Assembly: GCA_025996815.1 (NCBI GenBank) | Contig: BNTT01000173.1 | Span: 1-5,874, forward strand | DNA from: Bacteroidia bacterium | Lineage (GTDB): Bacteria; Bacteroidota; Bacteroidia; Bacteroidales; Azobacteroidaceae | Length of the DNA stretch: 5,874 nt | Direction of reading: 5' to 3' | Part shown: positions 1 to 5,826 of the stretch, one piece after another | Numbering within the stretch: the stretch's first letter is position 1 | Layout of the letters: each line of letters begins with the position of its first letter | The notes under the pieces: generated by a model | What the model was told of the DNA's origin: nothing | Seen by the model: the letters and a program-made list of their open reading frames with translations, nothing else | Databases searched by the model: none | Translations under genes and position numbers: made by a program

Positions 1-1190
1 TTTTGTCGCGCTGCCAAATCTACGATTTCAGCCGCATCAGTATCAACGACATTGTTGATAATCTCACCTATATTGCTAAGAGTGAGCAAGTTGCCTGCGA
101 ACCTGAAGCCCTGAACGCCATTGCCCAAAAAGCCGACGGCGGGATGCGCGATGCACTGTCGATTTTCGACCAGGTGGTCAGTTTTTCCGGCGGCAACGTC
201 ACCTACCAATCCGTCATCGAAAACCTGAATGTGCTGGACTACGACTATTATTTTCGCCTCACCGAAGCCATCCTTGCGGGCGAAGTTTCTCAAAGCCTGC
301 TCATCTTCGACGAAATCCTGCGCAAAGGCTTCGACGGACAGCAAATCATCTCCGGCTTGGCAGGATTTTTCCGCGACGTGCTCGTCTGCAACGACCCCGC
401 CACCATCGTCCTCTTTGAAGTGGGCGATGCCGTGAAAGCCAAATACCTCGACCTGTCGCAAAAATGCCCCGTCGATTTCCTCTACAAAGCCCTCGAATGG
501 AGCAATCAGACGGATTTGGACTACCGCTACAGCAAAAACAAGCGGCTACTGCTCGAATTGCTGCTCATTCGCCTCTCCCAATATAATCGCCAACCGGCAT
601 CGGCTGACGACAAAAAAAAAATAGCCCCACTGCTCATTGTTAGCAGCGAGCAGCCTCTCCCTGAGCCGCCACCCGCTGCACCGGCAGTAGAGCCGGTTGC
701 CGCTCCGCCCGCCGAAACGCCTGCCGCACCCCTCAAAAAAGGCATATTGCCGTCCATTTCATTAAAAAATCCGGATGCCAACAAGCCCGCCGAAACAGCC
801 CAACAGGCAGATTTAAGCAACATAGTTCTCGAAGAAGCCTTCAGCAAAGAAGATTTGGAACGCGCGTGGAAAGCATTGGGCGAAAAGGAGGACGACACGC
901 ACCTCAAATTCACCATCTTGGGCGTTACACCCGAATTGCAGGAGGGCAATCGCATCCGGATAGGCGTTTTCAACCCCGAACAGCAGCATAAATTAGTGGT
1001 TCAACAGGCTGAAATCAAGTATTTCCTCGCTCAGCAACTGCGAAACAACCAATTTGAATTGGAAATAGCCATCACGGACAACCCCGCCGACTATTTGCCC
1101 TACACCAATCACGAAAAATACGATTTTATGGTGAAGAAAAATCCCAAATTGGAGAATTTCGTCAAGAATTTTGATTTATTGTTGGTTTGA
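1..1190 (+). CDS. dnaX: DNA polymerase III subunit gamma/tau, 3' part (5' truncated)
   Basis: DnaX is the ATPase of the clamp loader, which loads the beta clamp; its tau form also ties the loader to the polymerase. The reading frame is open from the window edge, with the first full codon at 3, and ends in TGA at 1188-1190, leaving about 395 residues. The Walker A and B region lies outside. The fragment opens with the SRC motif (residues 2-4), whose Arg is the trans-acting arginine finger of clamp loaders. Sensor-2 motif GGMRDALS follows at 46-53, then helical domain III to about residue 195. A Pro/Ala-rich linker covers about 216-243, and a tau-type C-terminal domain about 270-395 ends in the FDL-type tail common in Bacteroidota. 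The TTG at 3 is not a start; it encodes the Leu before SRC. By alignment from memory with E. coli DnaX, about 165-170 residues are missing. The gene is convergent with the ABC ATPase gene, 12 bp away. The identification is firm. Confidence 0.95.
   Translation, partial: LSRCQIYDFSRISINDIVDNLTYIAKSEQVACEPEALNAIAQKADGGMRDALSIFDQVVSFSGGNVTYQSVIENLNVLDYDYYFRLTEAILAGEVSQSLLIFDEILRKGFDGQQIISGLAGFFRDVLVCNDPATIVLFEVGDAVKAKYLDLSQKCPVDFLYKALEWSNQTDLDYRYSKNKRLLLELLLIRLSQYNRQPASADDKKKIAPLLIVSSEQPLPEPPPAAPAVEPVAAPPAETPAAPLKKGILPSISLKNPDANKPAETAQQADLSNIVLEEAFSKEDLERAWKALGEKEDDTHLKFTILGVTPELQEGNRIRIGVFNPEQQHKLVVQQAEIKYFLAQQLRNNQFELEIAITDNPADYLPYTNHEKYDFMVKKNPKLENFVKNFDLLLV
612..621 (+). promoter_or_regulatory. 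A10 tract in dnaX, candidate slippage site for a gamma-like product
   Basis: Ten consecutive A residues encode Lys204-Lys206 plus the first base of the ATA codon (fragment numbering), just after domain III and just before the Pro/Ala linker. Loss of one A gives three Lys codons followed directly by TAG at 622-624. Gain of one A, or a -1 ribosomal shift, gives Asn and six more codons and then TAG at 641-643. Either event would yield a short protein with domains I-III only. Known precedents are transcriptional slippage on A9 in Thermus thermophilus dnaX and -1 frameshifting on A AAA AAG in E. coli dnaX. The tract and stops are seen directly; that slippage occurs is inferred. Confidence 0.55.
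630..653 (+). other. Possible mRNA hairpin downstream of the dnaX A10 tract
   Basis: CTGCTC at 630-635 can pair perfectly with GAGCAG at 648-653, leaving a 12-base loop. An alternative is CTGCT 630-634 with AGCAG 642-646. The stem begins 8 bases after the A tract, about where stimulatory hairpins for -1 frameshifting sit. With only six pairs it is modest and could be chance. No clear Shine-Dalgarno stimulator is seen upstream of the tract. Confidence 0.3.
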
Positions 1191-1202
1191 AATGGTCTGT
1201 TT

Positions 1203-1961
1203 TCACTGATTTTCTGCCGCTTTCACCTTCCTGAACAAATCGGAGGCGAACACAAAATCGTTCAGTTTCTTGTTTTCGGCATTCATAATCTCGTCTTTGG
1301 TGCCTTCCCACTCCTTTTTGCCCTCGTAGATGAAGAGGATTTTGTCGCCGATGTTCATCACGGAGTTCATATCGTGGGTGTTGATAATCGTTGTCATATT
1401 GTATTCCTGCGTGATGCCGTGGATTAAATCGTCGATGAGGAGGGATGTTTTGGGGTCTAAGCCGGAGTTTGGCTCGTCGCAAAACAGGTATTTGGGGTTC
1501 AGGGCGATGGCGCGGGCGATGGCGGTGCGTTTCATCATTCCGCCGCTGATTTCGCCCGGATAGAGGTCGGCGGCATCCGCCATCTGAACCCGCTTCAGGC
1601 AGAATTGGGCGCGCATCTCTTGCTTTTGGCGCGTTTCCTGCGAGAACATCGTGAGCGGAAACATCACATTTTCCATCACCGTCATCGAATCGAAGAGCGC
1701 GGAGCCTTGAAACAGCATTCCCATTTCTTGCCGCAGGGCGTTCAGTTCGGCTTTTTTCATCGACGGCAGGTTGCGTCCGTCGTAGCGGATTTCGCCGGCA
1801 TCGGGGCTAAGCAAGCCTACTAACAGTTTCATAAACACCGTTTTCCCCGAGCCGCTGCGCCCGATGATGAGGTTGGTTTTCCCCTTTTCAAACGTGGCGG
1901 AAATATCACGGATGATTTCTTTGCCGTCGAACGATTTTATAAGATGCTTTGCTTCAATCAT
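1203..1961 (-). CDS. mlaF: ABC transporter ATP-binding protein, MlaF-like (lipid transport)
   Basis: This is a cytoplasmic ATPase subunit predicted to drive a MlaE-type permease that moves phospholipid or a similar lipid between the inner and outer membranes. Its 252 residues are a normal length. Walker A GRSGSGKT is at 34-41, with the Q-loop in LFQGSALFDSMTVMENV starting near 83. The signature ISGGMMKR is at 138-145, with the GGM form typical of MCE/Mla-system ATPases. Walker B with catalytic Glu lies in YLFCDEP at 158-164, the D-loop in SGLDP at 166-170 and the switch His in NTHDM at 194-198. All catalytic parts are present. The ATG at 1961-1959 directly follows the permease stop (TAA then ATG, no gap), so the two are surely co-transcribed and probably coupled in translation. 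No MCE (MlaD) gene follows; the next gene is convergent dnaX. The MlaF-like subtype rests on the signature, the Q-loop region and the partner permease. Confidence 0.92.
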   Translation of the reverse strand: MIEAKHLIKSFDGKEIIRDISATFEKGKTNLIIGRSGSGKTVFMKLLVGLLSPDAGEIRYDGRNLPSMKKAELNALRQEMGMLFQGSALFDSMTVMENVMFPLTMFSQETRQKQEMRAQFCLKRVQMADAADLYPGEISGGMMKRTAIARAIALNPKYLFCDEPNSGLDPKTSLLIDDLIHGITQEYNMTTIINTHDMNSVMNIGDKILFIYEGKKEWEGTKDEIMNAENKKLNDFVFASDLFRKVKAAENQ

Positions 1962-2702
1962 TTAGACTAATAATAAGGTGATTAGTACATCGGCTGCCAA
2001 AATCAGCACGCTGCTGCCCACAACCGATTGAGTGCTCGCTTTGCCCACTTGCAGGGCACCTCCCTTGACGTTATAGCCAAAATAGGATGCAGTGGAGGTG
2101 ATGATGAAAGCAAAAATCATGGCTTTCAATATCGAATAGCCGATGTAGCGCGTCGAAAACCAGTATTGAAGACCGTATTCGTAGGTCGCCGGCGAGATGA
2201 TGTCGGTGAACCAACTGATGAGGAAGCCCCCCGTCATACCGCAAAACATACTGAAAATGACCAGTACCGGCACGAAGAGCACAAACCCGACTATCTTCGG
2301 AAGTATCAGGTAGTTAGCCGAATTGACGCCCATAATTTCCAGTGCGTCAATCTGCTCCGTCACGCGCATCGTGCCGAGTTCCGAAGCGATATTCGACCCC
2401 ACTTTGCCTGCCAAAATCAGACACATAATGCTGGACGAAAATTCCAGCATGATGATTTCGCGCGTCATGAAACCGACTGTGAATGAGGGAATTAGCGGCG
2501 AATAGATATTGAGCGACACCTGCATCGTGATGACCGCCCCGATAAAGGCGGAAATGAAAATGACAATCCCCACGGAATCAATCCCCAACTTGTAGATTTC
2601 CTGCACAACCTGCCTGAAAAACACCCGCCACTGCTGCGGCACGGCAAAAGCCCGCCCCATCAGCAGCACATATTCCCCAAAATGTATCAACCATTTAAAC
2701 AT
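1962..2702 (-). CDS. mlaE: ABC transporter permease, MlaE family
   Basis: This inner-membrane permease partners the downstream ATPase in an MCE/Mla-type lipid transporter. Taking ATG at 2702-2700 gives 246 residues. Hydrophobic stretches lie at about 44-62, 88-101, 132-165 (probably two helices), 191-208 and 227-245. The MlaE family core, with LAGKVGSNIASELGTMR followed by VTEQIDALEIMGVN, lies at about 97-127 and is fully intact; a GGALQVGKAST motif near 214-224 is also family-typical. The frame stays open to a GTG at 2753 (263 residues) overlapping the regulator stop by 3 bases. I prefer 2702 because homologues, as I recall them, begin near this Met with a short amphipathic lead (FKWLIHFGEYVLLMG), and because a -7 promoter element at 2728-2721 lies inside the longer version. 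The TAA at 1964-1962 abuts the ATPase ATG. The family call is firm; the start is moderately sure. Confidence 0.92.
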   Translation of the reverse strand: MFKWLIHFGEYVLLMGRAFAVPQQWRVFFRQVVQEIYKLGIDSVGIVIFISAFIGAVITMQVSLNIYSPLIPSFTVGFMTREIIMLEFSSSIMCLILAGKVGSNIASELGTMRVTEQIDALEIMGVNSANYLILPKIVGFVLFVPVLVIFSMFCGMTGGFLISWFTDIISPATYEYGLQYWFSTRYIGYSILKAMIFAFIITSTASYFGYNVKGGALQVGKASTQSVVGSSVLILAADVLITLLLV

Positions 2703-2715
2703 AAAATCCGAATTG

Positions 2716-2729
2716 GGCTGCAAAGGTAC
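2716..2729 (-). promoter_or_regulatory. Predicted Bacteroidota promoter of the mlaE-mlaF pair
   Basis: On the minus strand TACCTTTG (2728-2721) matches the Bacteroidota -7 consensus TAnnTTTG, and the final G is 18 bases from the ATG at 2702. The 14-bp block 2716-2729 is identical to 3465-3478 ahead of the regulator gene. I see no good TTTG-like -33 element about 19 bases upstream, so the call rests on the -7 element, the spacing and the duplication. The leader would be very short, about 14-18 bases. Confidence 0.55.
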
Positions 2730-2749
2730 GAAATAATTATGAGTTTTGC

Positions 2750-3448
2750 TCACCCCAATTTGGAAATTGTGCGGAGCCGCTCTTCGTCGAGGAGTTTGAT
2801 TTTGCGCCCGTCGAGGACGATGATTTTTTCGTTCACAAAACTTGTGAGTGTGCGTATCGCGTTGGAAGAGCTCATATTAGAGAGGTTGGCGAGGTCGTCG
2901 CGCGACAGGTAGATGTTCATCGTCGCATTTTCGTCCAAGCCATAACTGTCTATCAGCAAGAGCAGTGACTCTGCCAGCCGCCCGCGAATTTGTTTTTGCG
3001 TGAGGCTGACGGTGCGCTCGTCCGCAACGCCCAAATCCACAGAGAGTTGATAAATAAAAAAGCGGCAGACTTCAAAATTGTTGTGCATAATTTGCGCGAG
3101 CGCTTTCATCGGGATGAGGCAAATGGTGGATGCCTCAAAAGCCGCCGCATCGGTCAGATATTTTTCGCGGGCAAAATAGGCGCGGTAGGCAAAATATTGC
3201 ACCGGCTTAATCATCCGCACGATTTGGGTGCGTCCGCCAATCCCGTCTTTATAAATCTTCACTTTGCCTTCCAGCAGGCACATCAGGTGGGTAGGCTCGT
3301 CGCCCTCCACATAAATTCGCTGATTCCGTTTGTAGTGTTGCACCGTCGCGTGGGCACGCAGCAACTCCCGTTCGGCATCGTTGAGCAACCGCCAGACCTC
3401 GTGCAAACTACCGGAAAAATCAAGAATCTGCTCCTCTTTCTCGTCCAT
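2750..3448 (-). CDS. Crp/Fnr-family transcriptional regulator
   Basis: The 232-residue protein (from ATG 3448-3446) has the standard Crp/Fnr layout. A cupin-like effector domain spans about 15-125 (IYVEGDEPTHLMCLLEGKVKIYKDG), a long dimer helix about 125-160, and a winged helix-turn-helix about 180-225 (LSRDDLANLSNMSSSNAIRTLTSF with the recognition helix near 193-206). The cAMP-pocket signature (GE..LL....R.AT) is not recognisable: at that place it reads QYFAYRAYFAREKYLTDAAA. There is also no N-terminal Cys cluster as in Fnr, so the ligand is unknown. The frame extends 8 codons to a TTG at 3472, but that lies inside the -7 element, so the ATG is chosen. The stop is 47 bases before the permease ATG on the same strand, suggesting partial co-transcription. 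Targets are unknown; the neighbouring transporter, its own gene and the divergent outer-membrane gene are candidates by position only. Confidence 0.88.
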   Translation of the reverse strand: MDEKEEQILDFSGSLHEVWRLLNDAERELLRAHATVQHYKRNQRIYVEGDEPTHLMCLLEGKVKIYKDGIGGRTQIVRMIKPVQYFAYRAYFAREKYLTDAAAFEASTICLIPMKALAQIMHNNFEVCRFFIYQLSVDLGVADERTVSLTQKQIRGRLAESLLLLIDSYGLDENATMNIYLSRDDLANLSNMSSSNAIRTLTSFVNEKIIVLDGRKIKLLDEERLRTISKLG

Positions 3449-3464
3449 TTTTGAAATCTTTTCA

Positions 3465-3478
3465 GGCTGCAAAGGTAC
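3465..3478 (-). promoter_or_regulatory. Predicted promoter of the Crp/Fnr-family gene
   Basis: TACCTTTG at 3477-3470 on the minus strand fits the TAnnTTTG -7 consensus, and 21 bases separate it from the ATG at 3448. The 14-bp block 3465-3478 is repeated exactly at the mlaE promoter. The expected -33 position falls on the divergent promoter's -7 element and shows no clear TTTG. Confidence 0.55.
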
Positions 3479-3499
3479 AAATAATTGCTAAATTTTTCG

Positions 3500-3507
3500 T
3501 ATATTTG
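3500..3507 (+). promoter_or_regulatory. Predicted promoter of the DUF5686-type outer-membrane gene
   Basis: TATATTTG is a perfect TAnnTTTG -7 element, ending 18 bases before the ATG at 3526. It lies in an AT-rich stretch (3479-3520) with two similar blocks, taaatttttc at 3489-3498 and taaaatttttg at 3508-3518, which could be a regulator site. The -33 zone would lie over the opposing promoter's -7 element. No convincing TTTG is seen there. Confidence 0.5.
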
Positions 3508-3525
3508 TAAAATTTTTGATGATTG

Positions 3526-5649
3526 ATGAAGATATTGAGGTTTTTCTTTTTGTTGCTATGCGCCTGCCCGCTGGTTTGCACGTCGGTTTGCGCGCAAAAG
3601 TCGGATGCGAAAGCCGATTCGATTATTCGCCGGATGCTTGCTTTACGACCCGATTATGGGCGGCTGCTCCAAAACTATCAGGCGGAGGTCTATCTCAAGG
3701 GCTATACGAAGATACTCACGCACAACAAACTTTATTCTTACGCGCCAAGTTTGCTGTATTTAGACCGCCGCGGGAAAAATCCGCTGATTGAATGCCTGCT
3801 CGACGTGCATTACCGGTCGCCAAACATTTTTACATCCAAGATAAAGGCTATTCGTGGCGGGCAGATGGCTAACGACGATGTTAACAACCGCAATCTCCCT
3901 TTTTTGAACGTTAATATCTACAATCCGAGCGTTTTTGACAATCAAATACTTATTCCAGATGAGAAGCAACTGTTTGATTATTACGACTTTAAATATATCG
4001 AGGGGATTGCGGGTCAAGCCCGCAATGACAGTTCCGGCGGTCTAATCCACCAAATTGAATTTATTCCGAAGACGCGGAGCCAGCGGCTGCTTTCGGGCTA
4101 TTTTTATATTGTGGATGGCTCGTGGAATATCTCTCGCGTCGATATTGGCGGGCGGTGGGAGTTCTATAACTTCCGCGTGCAAACGACTTATGGCACCGAC
4201 ACGACCGATTTTCTGTTGCCGCTGCATTCCGATATTGCGTTTGGCTTCAAACTGTTTGGCAATCACACAAAAAGTTATTATTCGGCGTATTACGACTATC
4301 AATCGGCGGAATATGCCGATGCAGGGGGATTGCCGGTCAAGCCCCCAACGACAAAGGCGAATGATGCCCCCGCCACGCGCTTCGACACCACTTTTGCTGC
4401 CGGTCCATACGCCCGCGATTCGCTGTTTTGGGAAGAAAAACGTCCTGTGCCGCTTTCCGACTACGAGCAATCGCTGGTGGAGCGCCCCGATTCGTCCCGC
4501 ATCCAAAAGCCGTCCGTTTTTTGGAACATTGCCGCCACTCTCGTTTCGCCGCACGGCATCAGCTACGAGAGCGGCGAAGTTACCTATTCGGGCTTGCTCA
4601 ATCCACTCAAATTCAGTTATTCACGTGCTCGGGGGGGGCTTTATTGGCAAGAGTTTGGCTTCTTTCATCGCCACCACCAAGGGCAGGAATTTCTTTTTCA
4701 GCCGAGCATCGGCTATATGTTTCGCGAAAAGAAACTCTATTTCAAAACGCCGTTGCGATGGCTGTTTCAACCAAAGCGGCAGGGGCGTTTTTACGCCACG
4801 ATGGGCAATCGCGAGCAGTCTTACAACTCCACCTTTCTCGACCAGTTGAAGCGCGAAAAAGCCGACCCGGCGGTCAATATCGACAGCCTGAATTTGGAGT
4901 ATTACAGGCACTATTACAGCGAGTTAAGTGCGCAATACGAAATCGCCGGCGGGCTGTTGGTCAGCGGCGGGATAAACTATGATTGGTACGTTCCCGCCAA
5001 AAAACACATCACAGAAGGGCTTGTCATCGACAATTATTACAACTTTGCGCCCGTCATTCGCCTGCAATGGACGCCCGGGCAGTATTACCGCATGAATGAG
5101 GAAGATGAGGAATATCTCAGGTCGCACTACCCGACCGTGCAGTTGGAATATGCGCAGGGCATCAAGGGCGTGCTCCGCGGCAAAAGCCACTACAAGCGGC
5201 TGGAGGGGGCTGTACAGCAGAAAATCCCGACGGGACTGTTGAGTTCCTTGCAATATTATGTAGGAGGGGGATTTTTTGCGGACACGCAATCGACCTATTT
5301 CGCTGATTTTCAGTTGTTTCAGCAGCAAAACATTCCACAATCGTGGAGCGACCCCATTGGCGGCACGTTTCACGCCCTCAGAAGCGAGTGGTACCACGCC
5401 GCCGATTCCTACGTGCAAGCCCATTTCATGTACGAATCGCCGCTGCTGTTTTTAAAACTGTTCAAATACGCCCCCAAAGACATCCTCAACGAGCGCCTCT
5501 ATTTCAGCCAGTTATACACCCCCGCGCAGCCCAGCTACACCGAAATAGGCTACGGATTCGGCAACTTTTTCCTCAACACGGGCATCTTCGCCGCCTTCGA
5601 CCGATGGAAATTCGACTCCATCGGCGGCAAATTTGTTGTGAATTTTTAA
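3526..5649 (+). CDS. DUF5686-family outer-membrane protein
   Basis: A 707-residue exported protein. From ATG 3526 (the in-frame TTG at 3523 is one codon earlier) it starts with a signal peptide: Lys2 and Arg5, hydrophobic 6-17, and likely signal peptidase I cleavage after VCA at 21-23, leaving Gln24. About 30-250 resembles the DUF5686 N-terminal part, including YYDFKYIEG, the LLSGYFYIVDGSWNI region and the following FRVQTTYG. From about 330 on there are many alternating aromatic beta strands, and the protein ends in KFVVNF, a C-terminal Phe as in outer-membrane beta barrels. The carboxypeptidase-D-like regulatory domain found ahead of DUF5686 in many relatives is absent. Function is unknown; a surface or envelope role is inferred. 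Odd features are an in-frame palindromic repeat at codons 161-167, a G8 tract around codons 369-371, and copies of its 3' part at the window end. It is divergent from the Crp/Fnr-family gene. The barrel assignment is firmer than the family name, which is from memory. Confidence 0.85.
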   Translation: MKILRFFFLLLCACPLVCTSVCAQKSDAKADSIIRRMLALRPDYGRLLQNYQAEVYLKGYTKILTHNKLYSYAPSLLYLDRRGKNPLIECLLDVHYRSPNIFTSKIKAIRGGQMANDDVNNRNLPFLNVNIYNPSVFDNQILIPDEKQLFDYYDFKYIEGIAGQARNDSSGGLIHQIEFIPKTRSQRLLSGYFYIVDGSWNISRVDIGGRWEFYNFRVQTTYGTDTTDFLLPLHSDIAFGFKLFGNHTKSYYSAYYDYQSAEYADAGGLPVKPPTTKANDAPATRFDTTFAAGPYARDSLFWEEKRPVPLSDYEQSLVERPDSSRIQKPSVFWNIAATLVSPHGISYESGEVTYSGLLNPLKFSYSRARGGLYWQEFGFFHRHHQGQEFLFQPSIGYMFREKKLYFKTPLRWLFQPKRQGRFYATMGNREQSYNSTFLDQLKREKADPAVNIDSLNLEYYRHYYSELSAQYEIAGGLLVSGGINYDWYVPAKKHITEGLVIDNYYNFAPVIRLQWTPGQYYRMNEEDEEYLRSHYPTVQLEYAQGIKGVLRGKSHYKRLEGAVQQKIPTGLLSSLQYYVGGGFFADTQSTYFADFQLFQQQNIPQSWSDPIGGTFHALRSEWYHAADSYVQAHFMYESPLLFLKLFKYAPKDILNERLYFSQLYTPAQPSYTEIGYGFGNFFLNTGIFAAFDRWKFDSIGGKFVVNF
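4004..4029 (+). repeat. Palindromic repeat element embedded in-frame in the DUF5686-type gene
   Basis: Arms ATTGCGGG (4006-4013) and CCCGCAAT (4019-4026) form a perfect 8-bp inverted repeat around the loop TCAAG, flanked by GG and GAC. It resembles the short palindromes with a GTCATTGCGGG... core that occur dispersed, mostly between genes, in many bacterial genomes. Here it reads through as IAGQARND (about residues 161-168) in a stretch where relatives, as I recall, have only a short turn. That it is a dispersed element cannot be shown from one copy. Confidence 0.5.
4631..4638 (+). repeat. G8 homopolymer inside the outer-membrane gene
   Basis: Eight consecutive G residues encode part of Arg-Gly-Gly in the barrel portion (codons 369-371). 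Tracts of this length in surface-protein genes can gain or lose a base and switch expression off. It is the longest G run in the window. The gene is in frame as given. Confidence 0.6.
5400..5508 (+). repeat. Source segment of the terminal copies (within the DUF5686-type gene)
   Basis: Bases 5441-5508 recur in inverted orientation at 5759-5826 (68 bp, no mismatch on base-by-base reading), and 5400-5449 recur in direct orientation at 5825-5874 (50 bp, no mismatch, cut by the window end). In this place the segment is in its natural coding context, encoding barrel strands about residues 625-661. Confidence 0.9.
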
Positions 5650-5758
5650 GAAAACCGCCGCCGCAGTATAAATATCTGAATTTTGACGGCAAGCGGCAGT
5701 TTGCTTATGAAGTACATCAGCAGGTGCCCCAATTTGCCCTCGCGCAAAGCCCTGATTT
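5646..5758 (-). pseudogene. Likely C-terminal end of a convergent gene, broken upstream by rearranged sequence
   Basis: On the minus strand an open frame ends in TAA at 5648-5646, overlapping the outer-membrane gene's TAA at 5647-5649 within TTAA. The last ~37 codons read IRALREGKLGHLLMYFISK followed by LPLAVKIQIFILRRRFS, a hydrophobic stretch with a basic tail as at the end of a membrane-associated protein. I do not recognise the family. Upstream of 5758 the frame passes into an antisense, out-of-frame copy of the outer-membrane gene, so the rest of the gene is missing. No start codon can be assigned. It is real only if the sequence up to 5758 is genuine. Confidence 0.4.
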
Positions 5759-5826
5759 GCTGAAATAGAGGCGCTCGTTGAGGATGTCTTTGGGGGCGTA
5801 TTTGAACAGTTTTAAAAACAGCAGCG
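5759..5826 (-). repeat. 68-bp inverted copy of 5441-5508
   Basis: This is the exact reverse complement of the outer-membrane gene segment, 250 bases downstream of the original. It keeps no reading frame with anything on either side: the minus-strand frame entering it is not the outer-membrane frame. It is joined at its far end to a direct copy with a 2-base overlap. It is most likely part of a fold-back chimera rather than a functional repeat. Confidence 0.9.

Noticed and set aside
3..5. TTG as a start codon of dnaX
   Set aside because: It is the Leu before the SRC arginine-finger motif, well inside the conserved ATPase core; the gene is cut by the window edge.
527..973. 148-residue minus-strand frame opposite dnaX
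   Set aside because: Low-complexity Ser/Ala/Gly antisense of the Pro/Ala linker region; the plus strand is clearly dnaX.
1188..1205. Bidirectional intrinsic terminator between dnaX and the ABC ATPase gene
   Set aside because: The gap is 12 bp and I find no GC-rich hairpin followed by a T run on either strand.
1503..1530. Short near-tandem repeat (gcgggcgatggc type)
   Set aside because: It encodes the normal IARAIALNP segment after the ABC signature; the repetition follows from the protein sequence.
4055..4849. 264-residue plus-strand frame inside the outer-membrane gene
   Set aside because: Arg/Ser-rich shifted-frame shadow of a well-supported gene, with no recognisable motif.
5343..5768. 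141-residue plus-strand frame across the end of the outer-membrane gene
   Set aside because: Shifted-frame shadow rich in Arg, His and Pro; its tail covers 5650-5768 only by chance and lies opposite the better minus-strand candidate.
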